A stretch of DNA of 64,000 bases, from contig NZ_APNH01000001.1 of the NCBI RefSeq assembly GCF_040361275.1, positions 1,399,001-1,463,000 on the forward strand, in the 5' to 3' direction. Shown piece by piece: positions 35,157 to 43,349 of this stretch. The translations under genes and the position numbers were made by a program. Below the pieces are notes generated by a model. That model was not told the origin of the DNA, made no database searches, and saw only the letters and a program-made list of their open reading frames with translations. The stretch comes from Salinisphaera sp. T31B1. Its GTDB lineage: Bacteria > Pseudomonadota > Gammaproteobacteria > Nevskiales > Salinisphaeraceae. Numbering within the stretch: the stretch's first letter is position 1; the number at the start of each line of letters is the position of its first letter.

Positions 35157-35170
35157 ATCCGCGTCATTCC

Positions 35171-35587
35171 ATGCTCACTATATCCGAAGCCGCACGGCGG
35201 GCCGGTTGCAGCGCCTCGGCGATCCGCTATTACGAACGCGCGGGCCTGCTGCCGCCGCCGTATCGCGGCCACAACGGCTATCGTTATTATCACGAACGCG
35301 AGGTCGAGCGGCTCGGCTTTGTCACGCGTGCCCGTGCGCTCGGTTTTCCGGTGTCGGCCGTGGCCGATCTGTTGTGTCTGGCCGATCACCCTGAGGCGCC
35401 GTGTGATTCGGTCGATCGATTGCTCGCCCATCAGCTCTCCGACGTGGACATGCGCCTGGATCGGCTGCAGTGCTTGCGTATGCGGTTGGCCGAATTACAG
35501 AGCGTCTGCGCAGGCGGCCACCCCATGCGGGACTGCGGCATTCTCGCGGCTCTCGGTGGCGATGGCCCGCCCGATGCCGCCGGTTGA
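35171..35587 (+). CDS. MerR family metal-responsive regulator (CadR/ZntR/PbrR-like)
   Basis: A 138-residue regulator. The helix-turn-helix is at about 1-35 (MLTISEAARRAGCSASAIRY), with the family YYERAGLLPPPYR. The effector end contains Cys78 (EAPCDSVDR), C112 (SVCAGGHPMRDCGIL) and C120, the spacing used by cadmium/zinc/lead sensors of this group. It is divergent from the CDF exporter and probably both activates that gene and represses itself. Metal identity is uncertain; Zn, Cd or Pb are most likely. Confidence 0.88.
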   Translation: MLTISEAARRAGCSASAIRYYERAGLLPPPYRGHNGYRYYHEREVERLGFVTRARALGFPVSAVADLLCLADHPEAPCDSVDRLLAHQLSDVDMRLDRLQCLRMRLAELQSVCAGGHPMRDCGILAALGGDGPPDAAG

Positions 35588-35989
35588 TCCGCGCGCAGTC
35601 GAGCGCATCAGAGCATAGGGCCGATCACGGCGTGGCCTTCCCGCCAGTGCCGGATGGGCCATATCGCCCGCCGTGCGGCCCGGCACGCAGCAGGCTGATC
35701 TCCAGCGATACGCGTTCGACGAGCACGGGGTAGACAGCCTTTCGGCCGGTTCGCGCGGATCATGGATCGGAGTGATCGGTTCAAGTCGCTCAAGGGACAT
35801 GGCGTGATCGCCGAACGACAGCCAGTACGGCAGGCCCGCAGCGTCGGGGCCGATGTGAGCTGTGCTCGAACGGGGCGGCATCACTGGCTGGCAGCGTGTG
35901 CGGTATAGTCCGCCCGAGGGGCGTGGTTCGAGAGTATCTTGGTCGACTATACGCCTCTCGCCGATCTCCTTATCCGGCCTCGGGGCGAG
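35588..35989. other. Non-coding stretch with decayed-gene character
   Basis: No intact gene is recognised between the MerR gene and the pseudogene at 35990. Scattered protein-like segments occur in different reverse frames, for example YWLSFGDHAMSLERLEPITP near 35780-35840, with no common frame. It may be the remnant of another gene. Confidence 0.4.
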
Positions 35990-36203
35990 TTAGACGAGCC
36001 GATGCCAGGTACAGAACCGGCTTTCGACCCGGGTCAGCCCGGCAAAGGTGATCTGGCCGGTCGATCGGCATGCGCAGGTCGGCATGCCAGTCGCCGGCCT
36101 ATAGCCAGCACACCTGCGTATCGGGGTCGATGAACGTCGGTTCGCCGTCGGCCGGTTCGGCCTGGCGCGTGCGATGCCACAGGCCGTGATCGCGCGGTGG
36201 CAT
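35990..36203 (-). pseudogene. Decayed gene of the WLQ/ADLRIP/CTWHR family (uncharacterised)
   Basis: From the ATG at 36203 the reverse strand reads MPPRDHGLWHRTRQAEPADG, then a TQVCWL segment, then a TAG (36101-36099). The next codons read AGDWHADLRMPIDRP. In related uncharacterised proteins of about 150 residues as I remember them, the block is WLQ followed by an ADLRIP segment, so CAG to TAG is the probable lesion. A further shift of frame leads to ITFAGLTRVESRFCTWHRLV and a stop at 35990; the intervening residues and the C-terminus are missing. The family assignment is from memory and should be tested. Confidence 0.5.
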
Positions 36204-36469
36204 CCTCGACCGTCTTGCAATCCTGGGGCGCGATCAGACTTGCCATGAGATCGGGTACCTCGAGCGGCGGCAGTCCATCGTCCACGGCGTGGTACACCGT
36301 ATCGTGGATATCCGCGAGCACGGCGAGCCGATCCATGCGGACGATGCCGGCCGCGGCTGGGAGCAGCTGTCGACTGGCCATGGATTCGGGTTCGCCGGTT
36401 TCCGAGTGATAGAACCCACGGCGCGCCCGCCGAGACGAAGCCCGGTTCGACGAACGCGCCGATCGGCGC
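36204..36469 (-). other. Probable gene remnant upstream of the pseudogene
   Basis: Two reverse frames look coding in turn: GAFVEPGFVSAGAPW (about 36465-36420) and then, shifted, RMDRLAVLADIHDTVYHAVD (about 36340-36280). Neither has a start, end or known domain that I can confirm. The change of frame suggests decay of a second gene in this patch. The LADIH segment recalls calcineurin-like phosphoesterases, but the rest does not fit well. Confidence 0.25.
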
Positions 36470-37174
36470 TCAGGCCGGCAGGGCGCCGCTCTGTTTGGCC
36501 TTATGGGTCGAGATGGCGTCCATCAGCTCCGGCGCCAGCACGTCGTAGGGCGTCAGACCCAGTTCGCGCAGTCGGCCGCGAATCTTGTCCATATTGTCCG
36601 GTTTCTCGCCGGTTTCAATGATCGACGAGACGAACGCGGCGAATTTTGGCTCGCTCCACCCGCGTTCCGACGACAGCTCGGTATGGACGAAATCCAGCCC
36701 GTGGAATGGATGACTCTCGTCTTCGATCCGACCGAACATGTGCGTACCACACTCGGTGCAGGCATGGCGCTGTATCGGCGCGCTGCTATCCACGACCGCC
36801 AGCTTGTCTTCGTTCTCGGCCACCGAAACCGCTTCGCGGGATACGACTGCCACCAGCGAAAAGCGTGCGCCCTGAGGCTTCCAGCATTTGCTGCAACCAC
36901 ATGCATGATTGTGGGCGGTCTGTGCACCCACTCGTACCTTCACCGGCTTGCTGGTGCATTTGCAGCTGAGCGTGCCGCCCGAGAAGTCACCGTTGCCCGG
37001 AGTGATGCCGTTATCGATGGCCGGGTGAATGCTCGGCTTGCCGTCGGTTGTCTGGCCGGCGTTGCCGCCGCGATCGCGCATGGGCTCGGCCCGTGCCGAG
37101 GGCGGGGTGTTGTTCCGTGCAGCCGGTTTATCGTCTTTCTTGCCGGTCAAGGCATCGATGATCTTTTTCAGCAT
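36470..37174 (-). CDS. gfa: S-(hydroxymethyl)glutathione synthase (Gfa, glutathione-dependent formaldehyde-activating enzyme)
   Basis: A 234-residue protein. After an unusual about 48-residue polar N-terminal extension (Lys, Asn and Pro rich), the Gfa family sequence begins at [20 protein letters not shown]. The zinc cysteines follow: [24 protein letters not shown] and [11 protein letters not shown]. The remainder ([17 protein letters not shown], then [14 protein letters not shown]) is conserved. It condenses formaldehyde with glutathione or carries that adduct, feeding the glutathione-dependent oxidation pathway. The dehydrogenase and hydrolase of that pathway are not in this window. It may protect against aldehydes made by the PQQ dehydrogenase at 54188. 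Confidence 0.92.
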   Translation of the reverse strand: MLKKIIDALTGKKDDKPAARNNTPPSARAEPMRDRGGNAGQTTDGKPSIHPAIDNGITPGNGDFSGGTLSCKCTSKPVKVRVGAQTAHNHACGCSKCWKPQGARFSLVAVVSREAVSVAENEDKLAVVDSSAPIQRHACTECGTHMFGRIEDESHPFHGLDFVHTELSSERGWSEPKFAAFVSSIIETGEKPDNMDKIRGRLRELGLTPYDVLAPELMDAISTHKAKQSGALPA

Positions 37175-37474
37175 GGGGATCTCCTTTGTTCCGAAACTCG
37201 CGATTATTTATTGGTATGGCGAGCGCGCAGGATGTGGTCGGTGGTCGATCCATAACGCCTGACGCGCCCTGACCCGGATATCGTCGCCGGCGGAGCCGAC
37301 CCGGTTGAACCGCTTTTGGCGCCGGGCAGACAGCGCGCACGACGATGCGCATCCGTTGCCGATCACTATCGGCCGGATGGACGTGGTTGTCCAATAGGAA
37401 TCGCGCGCCCGGCCCATAACCGGCGCTTATTCATGACGACCGCCCCGGCCGACGGCCGGGGCGGGCAGCGGGTC
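37175..37474. other. Intergenic region, no gene seen
   Basis: Three hundred bases between the Gfa start (37174) and the Prc stop (37475). There is an AT-rich block at about 37196-37216 (ATTATTTATTGG) that may be part of the Gfa promoter. No other feature stands out. Confidence 0.4.
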
Positions 37475-39586
37475 TCAGACCGACTGAGCCTTGGGCGCCT
37501 CATCGGCCAGAAAGGCCTCGACGAGATCGATCAGGATCTGGGCGGCCTCGCGCTGATAGGCGTCGACTTCCTCATCCTCATTGCCGCCGGCGTGAGCACC
37601 CAGTTCCTCTTCGGCCGGATCGGCATCGTCTTCGCTGTCCTCGAACGCCTGGTAGTTCTCGAACGGCGCCTCGCCCTTGGCCTTGCGATGCTCGTTGGCC
37701 AGCGCCAGGCTTCGTGCCTTGAGCTGGTCCTGCTCGCGGCGTCGCTTATCGAGGTTCAGCGACACCTCGGTCTTCTGGCTCTGCTCGCGGGCCAGATCGA
37801 TCCGCTTGATCCGGTACTGGTAGTCCGCATCGGTGGCCACTCGCTCGCTGTGCTGACGCTTGAGCGTGGGCAGCAACTGCGCGATCTCGTCGGAATACGG
37901 GTAGGCGGTTGGTTCGATCGTGTCCCAGGGCAGGGCGTTGGGCAGCGCCGATTCACCGATCTTTTCCGGGTCGATGGCCGGTGGGAACGTGATGTCCGGC
38001 GTCACGCCGCGGTCCTGTGTGCTCTTGCCGGTCACCCGGTAGAACTTGGCCTGGGTGAGCTTGATCTGGCCTTCCGAGAGGGGCAGCAATGTCTGGACCG
38101 TGCCCTTGCCGAACGTCTGGCTGCCCAGCACGATGGCGCGGCCGTAATCCTGCAGCGCACCGGCTACGATTTCGGAGGCCGAGGCGGACAGCCGGTTGGT
38201 GATGACGGCCAGCGGACCGTCGTAGACCGGACCGTTGTTGCGATCGCCCAGTACCTGAACCTTGCCTTCAGCATCGCGGATCTGAACTGCCGGCACCGAG
38301 TTCATGAACAAGCCGGTGAGTTTCATCGCCTCGCCGAGCGCGCCGCCGCCATTGTTGCGCAGGTCGAGTACCACGCCGGCCAGCTTGTCGTTCTTCTTGA
38401 GGTCGACCAGCAGCTTCTTCACATCGGCCGCGGTACCGTTGTAGAACGACGGCAGAGTGATCAGACCGACGTCGACGGTCTGGCCGTCGCGCTGGAGTTC
38501 GATGATCTGCTTGCGGGCGGCCTGATCCTTGAGCTCGATCTTGTCGCGCACGAGCGTCACGGTCTTGGTCTGGCTGTTGTCCGCGGGGGCAATCTGCAGT
38601 CGGACAGTGCTGCCTTTCTTGCCACGGATCAGCTGCACGGTCTCGTCCAGGCGCATGCCCACGACATCGGTGAATTCACCGGAAGCGCCCTGACCAACGG
38701 CGGTGATGCGATCGGTCGGCTTGAGTTTTCCGGATTTCGCAGCCGGCCCACCCGGGATCAGCCGTACCAGTTCGGCATAGCCATTCTTGGAACGAAGTTC
38801 GGCACCGATACCCTGCAGCTGCAGGTTCATGTCGATGCTGAAATCCTCCGAGCGCCGCGGCGAGAAGTAGTCGGTATGCGGGTCGTAGCTATGGGTGTAG
38901 GCGTCCATGTAGGCCGAGAACGCATCCACCGGCTCGGTCTGGCGCAGCTGCTTGAGTTCGTTGGAATAGCGCTGGGTCAGCCGCTTGGCGATTTCCTCGT
39001 CGTCCAGATCGTCGAGCTTGAGATTGATGATCTGGTTTTCCAGCTGCTTGGTCCACAACGCTTCCCGTTCGGCCGCGTTGGCCGGCCAGTTCGCGTCCTC
39101 GCGATCAACATCGAAGCTTTCGTCGTCGGTGATATCGATCTTGTCGATGCCGGCCTCGATCTTGTTGAGCGCCCACTGATCGATCTGGATCCTGCGTTTC
39201 TGGTACGTGTTGTAGATATCGAACGCGGCCTGGGTCTGGCCGTCCTTGAGCTCGTCGTCGAGCTTGTCGGCATAGCGTTCGCGCAGTCGCTCGATATCGG
39301 AGGCCAGAAACACGCCGCGGGTGCCGTCCAGTTCCTCGATATAGGCCTCGAAGAACTTGCGCGAGAAGGCGTCGTCCAGGTCCACCTTGTTGTAGTGGTT
39401 GTCCTGCAGCTGGCGCACGATCTCGCGGTCGATCTCGTCCTGGTTGTCGTCGGGTTTGAGCGGGGTATAGCCCTCGGCGTGTCCTGCGCCCGCGTCGGGT
39501 ACCGGTTCGGGGCTGGTATCCGACGCGCAGCCCGCCTGAGCGAACAGAGTCAGAACCAGCAGCAGGGACAAAGCGAACTTGTGCAT
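37475..39586 (-). CDS. prc: Carboxy-terminal processing (tail-specific) protease Prc/Tsp
   Basis: A 703-residue periplasmic protease. The N-terminus (ALSLLLVLTLFAQAGCASD) is a lipoprotein signal with lipobox AQAGC, so it may be membrane-anchored, unlike E. coli Prc which has a cleaved Sec signal. A PDZ domain lies near 240-330 (LQGIGAELRSKNGYAELVRL). The S41 catalytic domain holds the serine in ITNRLSASASEIVAGALQDY and the lysine in GSQTFGKGTVQT. The C-terminal DUF3340-type domain (from about 560) ends in an acidic stretch. It degrades or trims periplasmic proteins with nonpolar C-termini. Confidence 0.94.
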   Translation of the reverse strand: MHKFALSLLLVLTLFAQAGCASDTSPEPVPDAGAGHAEGYTPLKPDDNQDEIDREIVRQLQDNHYNKVDLDDAFSRKFFEAYIEELDGTRGVFLASDIERLRERYADKLDDELKDGQTQAAFDIYNTYQKRRIQIDQWALNKIEAGIDKIDITDDESFDVDREDANWPANAAEREALWTKQLENQIINLKLDDLDDEEIAKRLTQRYSNELKQLRQTEPVDAFSAYMDAYTHSYDPHTDYFSPRRSEDFSIDMNLQLQGIGAELRSKNGYAELVRLIPGGPAAKSGKLKPTDRITAVGQGASGEFTDVVGMRLDETVQLIRGKKGSTVRLQIAPADNSQTKTVTLVRDKIELKDQAARKQIIELQRDGQTVDVGLITLPSFYNGTAADVKKLLVDLKKNDKLAGVVLDLRNNGGGALGEAMKLTGLFMNSVPAVQIRDAEGKVQVLGDRNNGPVYDGPLAVITNRLSASASEIVAGALQDYGRAIVLGSQTFGKGTVQTLLPLSEGQIKLTQAKFYRVTGKSTQDRGVTPDITFPPAIDPEKIGESALPNALPWDTIEPTAYPYSDEIAQLLPTLKRQHSERVATDADYQYRIKRIDLAREQSQKTEVSLNLDKRRREQDQLKARSLALANEHRKAKGEAPFENYQAFEDSEDDADPAEEELGAHAGGNEDEEVDAYQREAAQILIDLVEAFLADEAPKAQSV

Positions 39587-39812
39587 CGAATCACTCGCTG
39601 TTTGAGCCGTGTCGAGCCCGCGACAGGCGCGACGATCATGCCGCGAATCGGCGTAGTAAACAAAGTGTTGGCGCAGCCTAGGGTCGTGCCACTTTCACGA
39701 TACACGATTTGCGACCGATGATCGGACCGTATTTGCACGCAGCACGGGCTTTTTTCACGTGTGCGGGTCCGACACTCGTACTCGCGGGATGTTCAGCCGC
39801 CGGCGCGCCGGT

Positions 39813-40643
39813 TCAGCTCAACACCAGTCTGAGCGCCGGAAGCAGTAGGATCAGGGCCAGCGCGCGTGCAAACGTCTTCTGATTGATGCGGTAGTGCAGC
39901 CGATGGCCGATCAGCACGCCGGCGACGATCCCCGGTACGGTCAGCAGCGCCGTCCAGGCCAGACTGGGACTCAGCAGGCCGAGATGCGCATAGATCGCCA
40001 CCTGAGTGAAGGTGCCCAGCAGAAACGCCTGGGTGAGGACCGCGCGCGCGACCTGCTTGGGGTAGCGCAGACTTACGTATATCAACAGGGGGATCGGCGA
40101 TACGCCGATCGCACCGACGATCACGCCGGATGCCAGGCCACACAGGCCAAGGCCCAGCGAGTCTGACGCCGATTGCGGCGGCGGCGCGTCCGGCGTCGGT
40201 GTACGTGCGAGCATCAGCACGACATAAACCAGAATGGCCGCGCCCAGGCCTTGCCGCAGCACCTCAGCGGGCAGCACCGCCAGCAGCTGCGCGCCGACGA
40301 GCACGCCCGCCGACAACCCAACGGCCGCGATCGGCCCGCGTCGCCATTCCATCTCGTGACGGGTCAGCCAGGTCAGGATCATGTTGGGCACGAGCACGAC
40401 CATGGCCACCACCGGGATGACCTCCCGGAACGGGAACAGCATCACCAGCAGCGATACCGTCAAGGTGCCCGATCCGAAGCCGGTCAGCCCCTGAGCGGTG
40501 GAACCGGCCAGGGCAGCCAGATTGAAAAGCAGTAGCTGCAACACGATCTCCCGAACGGATGGGCGCGCCCGTGGCCCGCGCGCAAAGCGCGACAGGGTAA
40601 CCGGTTCGCCGGCCCGCTGCCGCCTGTCGCGGGTATCCTGCAT
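39813..40643 (-). CDS. TauE/SafE family sulfite/organosulfur exporter-type permease
   Basis: A 276-residue permease, if the ATG at 40643 is the start; the frame remains open upstream. After a basic N-terminus there are eight hydrophobic segments. The family motif region LAGSTAQGLTGFGSGTLTVS near residue 45 and the repeated counterpart VIVGAIGVSPIPLLIY near 165 mark the two halves. It exports or imports sulfite, sulfoacetate or other small anions. It is divergent from the YccS-like gene by 52 bases. Confidence 0.85.
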   Translation of the reverse strand: MQDTRDRRQRAGEPVTLSRFARGPRARPSVREIVLQLLLFNLAALAGSTAQGLTGFGSGTLTVSLLVMLFPFREVIPVVAMVVLVPNMILTWLTRHEMEWRRGPIAAVGLSAGVLVGAQLLAVLPAEVLRQGLGAAILVYVVLMLARTPTPDAPPPQSASDSLGLGLCGLASGVIVGAIGVSPIPLLIYVSLRYPKQVARAVLTQAFLLGTFTQVAIYAHLGLLSPSLAWTALLTVPGIVAGVLIGHRLHYRINQKTFARALALILLLPALRLVLS

Positions 40644-40695
40644 CGGAAGCGGTTCAGGGATTATCCTTGCACGGGCACTCCCTTGATTCTGCGGT

Positions 40696-42858
40696 ATGCC
40701 CAGTCGTTCCGTCGCCCTTGCCCGTCTGTCGCAGTTCGTCGCCTTTGACCGGTTCGCCGACAGCCTGCGCGTGCTCATCGCCCTGGCCGGGGTGATTGGC
40801 TATGCCGGCGTGCGCGATAATCCGCACGAGATGATTCCGCTGGTGCTGGGCGTGATCGCCAGTGCCATCGCCGAAACCGACGACAGCTGGCGTAAGCGCG
40901 CGCGAGCGCTGGCGGTCACGCTGCTGTGTTTCTCGCTGGCCGCCTGCGCGGTGGAGCTGCTGTTCGACTGGCCCTGGGCGTTCGGGGCCGCGCTCACCGC
41001 AGGCAGCTTCGTACTGGTGATGCTCGGCGCGATCAGCCCGCGCTATGCGACCATCACCAACGCGACGCTGCTGCTGGCGGTCTATACGATGATCGGCGTC
41101 GACCAGCACAGCGTCGCCGGGGCGCCGTTCTGGCAACAACCGGCGCTACTGGTGGCCGGGGCAGCCTGGTACGGGGGCCTCGCTCTGGTCTGGAGCACGG
41201 TGTTCGTGCATCGCCCGGTACGCCATTCCCTGGCCCGGCTGTACGTCACCCTCGGCGATTATCTGGCGTGCAAGGCGCGGTTGTTCGAACCCACCGGCAC
41301 GCTAGACGTGGCGGCCCGCCGAACCGATCTGGCCCACGTCAATGCTCGCGTGGTGGCCGCGCTCAATGACACGCGGCTGGCGCTGATTGATCGGCTCGAC
41401 GGACGCCGCTCGCGCTCGGCGATGGATGAGAACCTGCAGCTCTACCTGGCCGCTCAGGATATCCACGAGCGGGCCAGCTCGGCCCATTATCCGTACCAGG
41501 CGCTGGTGTCCGCTTTTTTCCATAGCGATGTGATGTTCCGGGGCGAGCGCTTGCTGGACGTGCTCGCCCGCGCCTGTCGCGATCGCGCCGATGCGCTCAG
41601 ATACGGCCGGCCATTCGACGGCCGGCCCATGACGATCGCGCTGGATGAGTTTGAGCGGGCCATCGCCTATCGGCGGCATGCCGCGCCGGCGCCCTCTGCG
41701 CCGCTCATGCAGGCCGTGGACGAACTCGCCGACAATCTACGCGGGCTGGCCGAGCGTATCGGTACCGATACCCGGCAGGCCGCACCAGCGGCCGCCGAGC
41801 GCGCACTGCAGAATCCGGGCCCGGGCACGTTTGCCGAAGCGCTCCAGCGGATCCGCGTCGAACTCACGCCCACGTCGTCGCGTTTTCGCCATGCCCTTCG
41901 CCTGGCGATGGCCATGGCGGCCAGCTATGCCGTGCTGTGTCTGATCCATCCGGACCAGGGCTACTGGATCGTGCTGACGACCATGCTGGTGTGCCAGCCG
42001 AACTTCGGCGCCACGCGTCTGCGCTTTGTCCAGCGCGTCGGCGGGACCGCGCTCGGCCTGGTGATCGGTTGGGCGCTGCTGCGTCTGTTTCCGGCGCCAG
42101 AATTGCAGCTGTTGTTGCTGATCGCCGCCGGCGTGGTGTTCTTTGCTGCCCGCTTCCGGCGATATCTGGTCGCGGCAGCCGCAATCAGCGTGCTGGTGCT
42201 GCTGTCGTTCAACCAGGTCGGCAACGGCTTCGAGCTGATTCTCCCCCGGCTGGTAGACACCATCCTGGGCGCAGCCATCGCCGCGGCTGTAATGCTGTGG
42301 GTACTGCCTGATTGGCGTGAACGCGAACTGCATCAGCGCCTGGCCGATGCACTGGCCGCCCACAGTCGTTATCTGCGGGCGATCTTCGCCCAGTACACCA
42401 GCGCCCGCCAGGACGATCTGGCCTACCGCATCGCGCGCCGGGACGCGCACAATGCCGATGCCGGAGTCAGCATGCACGTCTCGAGCGCTCTCAAGGACCC
42501 GCACGGAGCGCGCTCGGACAGCCGGGAAGCGCTGGCGGTGCTGGCCTGTGCACAGACCCTGATCGGGCATCTGTCGACGCTTGGCGCGCATCGCCAGACG
42601 CTGGCGCCGGATCCGCGCAATGCACTGCTGGGCCAGGCGGTGACCTATGTCGCGGACAGCCTGGACGAAGCCGCGCATGCGCTGATCCGCTCCGAACCGG
42701 TTCCGGTCGACAGCGATCGCGAAGCCGACCTGCGCGATGCGCTGGCGGCCATGCCTGCGGGTGAGGAAAGCGCGCAACGGCTGATTGCCGGCCAACTGCG
42801 TCATCTGCTGGACGAATTGCCCCGCCTGCGGCGTCTGGGCCAGGCGCTGACCCGTTGA
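40696..42858 (+). CDS. yccS: YccS-type FUSC family inner-membrane protein
   Basis: A 720-residue protein that begins MPSRSVALARLSQFVAFDRF and has two transmembrane bundles, each of about six helices, at about 20-130 and 395-520. Large cytoplasmic regions follow each. The second bundle (HPDQGYWIVLTTMLVCQPNF) is the FUSC signature. E. coli YccS is of this architecture; the family is proposed to export aromatic acids, but YccS itself has no known substrate. Symbol given by architecture and sequence resemblance, not by proven function. Confidence 0.8.
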   Translation: MPSRSVALARLSQFVAFDRFADSLRVLIALAGVIGYAGVRDNPHEMIPLVLGVIASAIAETDDSWRKRARALAVTLLCFSLAACAVELLFDWPWAFGAALTAGSFVLVMLGAISPRYATITNATLLLAVYTMIGVDQHSVAGAPFWQQPALLVAGAAWYGGLALVWSTVFVHRPVRHSLARLYVTLGDYLACKARLFEPTGTLDVAARRTDLAHVNARVVAALNDTRLALIDRLDGRRSRSAMDENLQLYLAAQDIHERASSAHYPYQALVSAFFHSDVMFRGERLLDVLARACRDRADALRYGRPFDGRPMTIALDEFERAIAYRRHAAPAPSAPLMQAVDELADNLRGLAERIGTDTRQAAPAAAERALQNPGPGTFAEALQRIRVELTPTSSRFRHALRLAMAMAASYAVLCLIHPDQGYWIVLTTMLVCQPNFGATRLRFVQRVGGTALGLVIGWALLRLFPAPELQLLLLIAAGVVFFAARFRRYLVAAAAISVLVLLSFNQVGNGFELILPRLVDTILGAAIAAAVMLWVLPDWRERELHQRLADALAAHSRYLRAIFAQYTSARQDDLAYRIARRDAHNADAGVSMHVSSALKDPHGARSDSREALAVLACAQTLIGHLSTLGAHRQTLAPDPRNALLGQAVTYVADSLDEAAHALIRSEPVPVDSDREADLRDALAAMPAGEESAQRLIAGQLRHLLDELPRLRRLGQALTR

Positions 42859-42861
42859 TCG

Positions 42862-43125
42862 TCAGTCGTCGCCCGGCAGTGGCAGATTGGCCAGATGGAA
42901 CTCGCGTGCGACCTTGATCGTCGGTCGCAGCATGAAATTGACCGAGCCGAGTGTGAAGCACCAGGTCGCCGGGATCATGAGGCTTTCGTAGAAGAACATG
43001 ATCGAGCCGACCAGAAAGAACAGCGCGGCGAAGAAATCGTTGAGCGTGTAGAGCTTTTCGTAACGGCCATACACCTTGCGATGCAGCTGCGACGCATCTT
43101 TGTCGACTTCGAAGGGTTTTGCCAT
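42862..43125 (-). CDS. YrhK-like small membrane protein
   Basis: An 87-residue protein (MAKPFEVDKDASQLHRKVYG) with a soluble N-terminus and two transmembrane segments, LNDFFAALFFLVGSIMFFY and ATWCFTLGSVNFMLRPTIKV. The YEKLYTLNDF start of the hydrophobic part matches the YrhK domain. Function unknown. Convergent with the YccS-like gene, three bases apart. Confidence 0.78.
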   Translation of the reverse strand: MAKPFEVDKDASQLHRKVYGRYEKLYTLNDFFAALFFLVGSIMFFYESLMIPATWCFTLGSVNFMLRPTIKVAREFHLANLPLPGDD

Positions 43126-43212
43126 GATGAATGCCTCGTGCAGGACTCGCCGTATCGCAACGGCGCGTTCAAGCAGGGCCTGCGCGCTGGGCGCGATCGG
43201 GCAGGAAAACGA

Positions 43213-43288
43213 TGGCGCTCCCTAGGGGACTCGAACCCCTGTTTTCGCCGTGAGAGGGCGACGTCCTAGACCGCTAGACGAAGGGAGC
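43213..43288 (-). tRNA. tRNA-Glu (anticodon CUC)
   Basis: Reading the reverse strand from 43288, GCTCCCT pairs with AGGGAGC. The D arm is GTCTAGCGGTCTAGGAC, the anticodon stem TCGCC/GGCGA encloses CTCTCAC (anticodon CTC), and the T arm is GGGGTTCGAACCCC. CCA is encoded (TGGC on the forward strand at 43213-43216). The total is 76 bases. It decodes GAG. It is likely transcribed from the promoter at 43308-43335. Confidence 0.95.
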
Positions 43289-43307
43289 ATCGCGATCGTG
43301 GCCGCAC

Positions 43308-43335
43308 AGTATATAGAGGTCTGACAAAGCCTCAA
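43308..43335 (-). promoter_or_regulatory. Promoter of tRNA-Glu
   Basis: On the reverse strand TTGAGG (43335-43330) and TATACT (43313-43308) are 16 bases apart. A GC-rich discriminator (GTGCGGCC) follows, as is usual for stable RNA promoters under stringent control. The tRNA 5' end is 20 bases downstream of the -10 box. Confidence 0.65.
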
Positions 43336-43349
43336 GGGGTTTCGTCAAA

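Noticed and set aside
37316-39721. Long forward frame of about 800 codons opposite Prc
   Set aside because: Prc on the reverse strand has PDZ and S41 motifs with catalytic Ser and Lys; the forward frame is its shadow.
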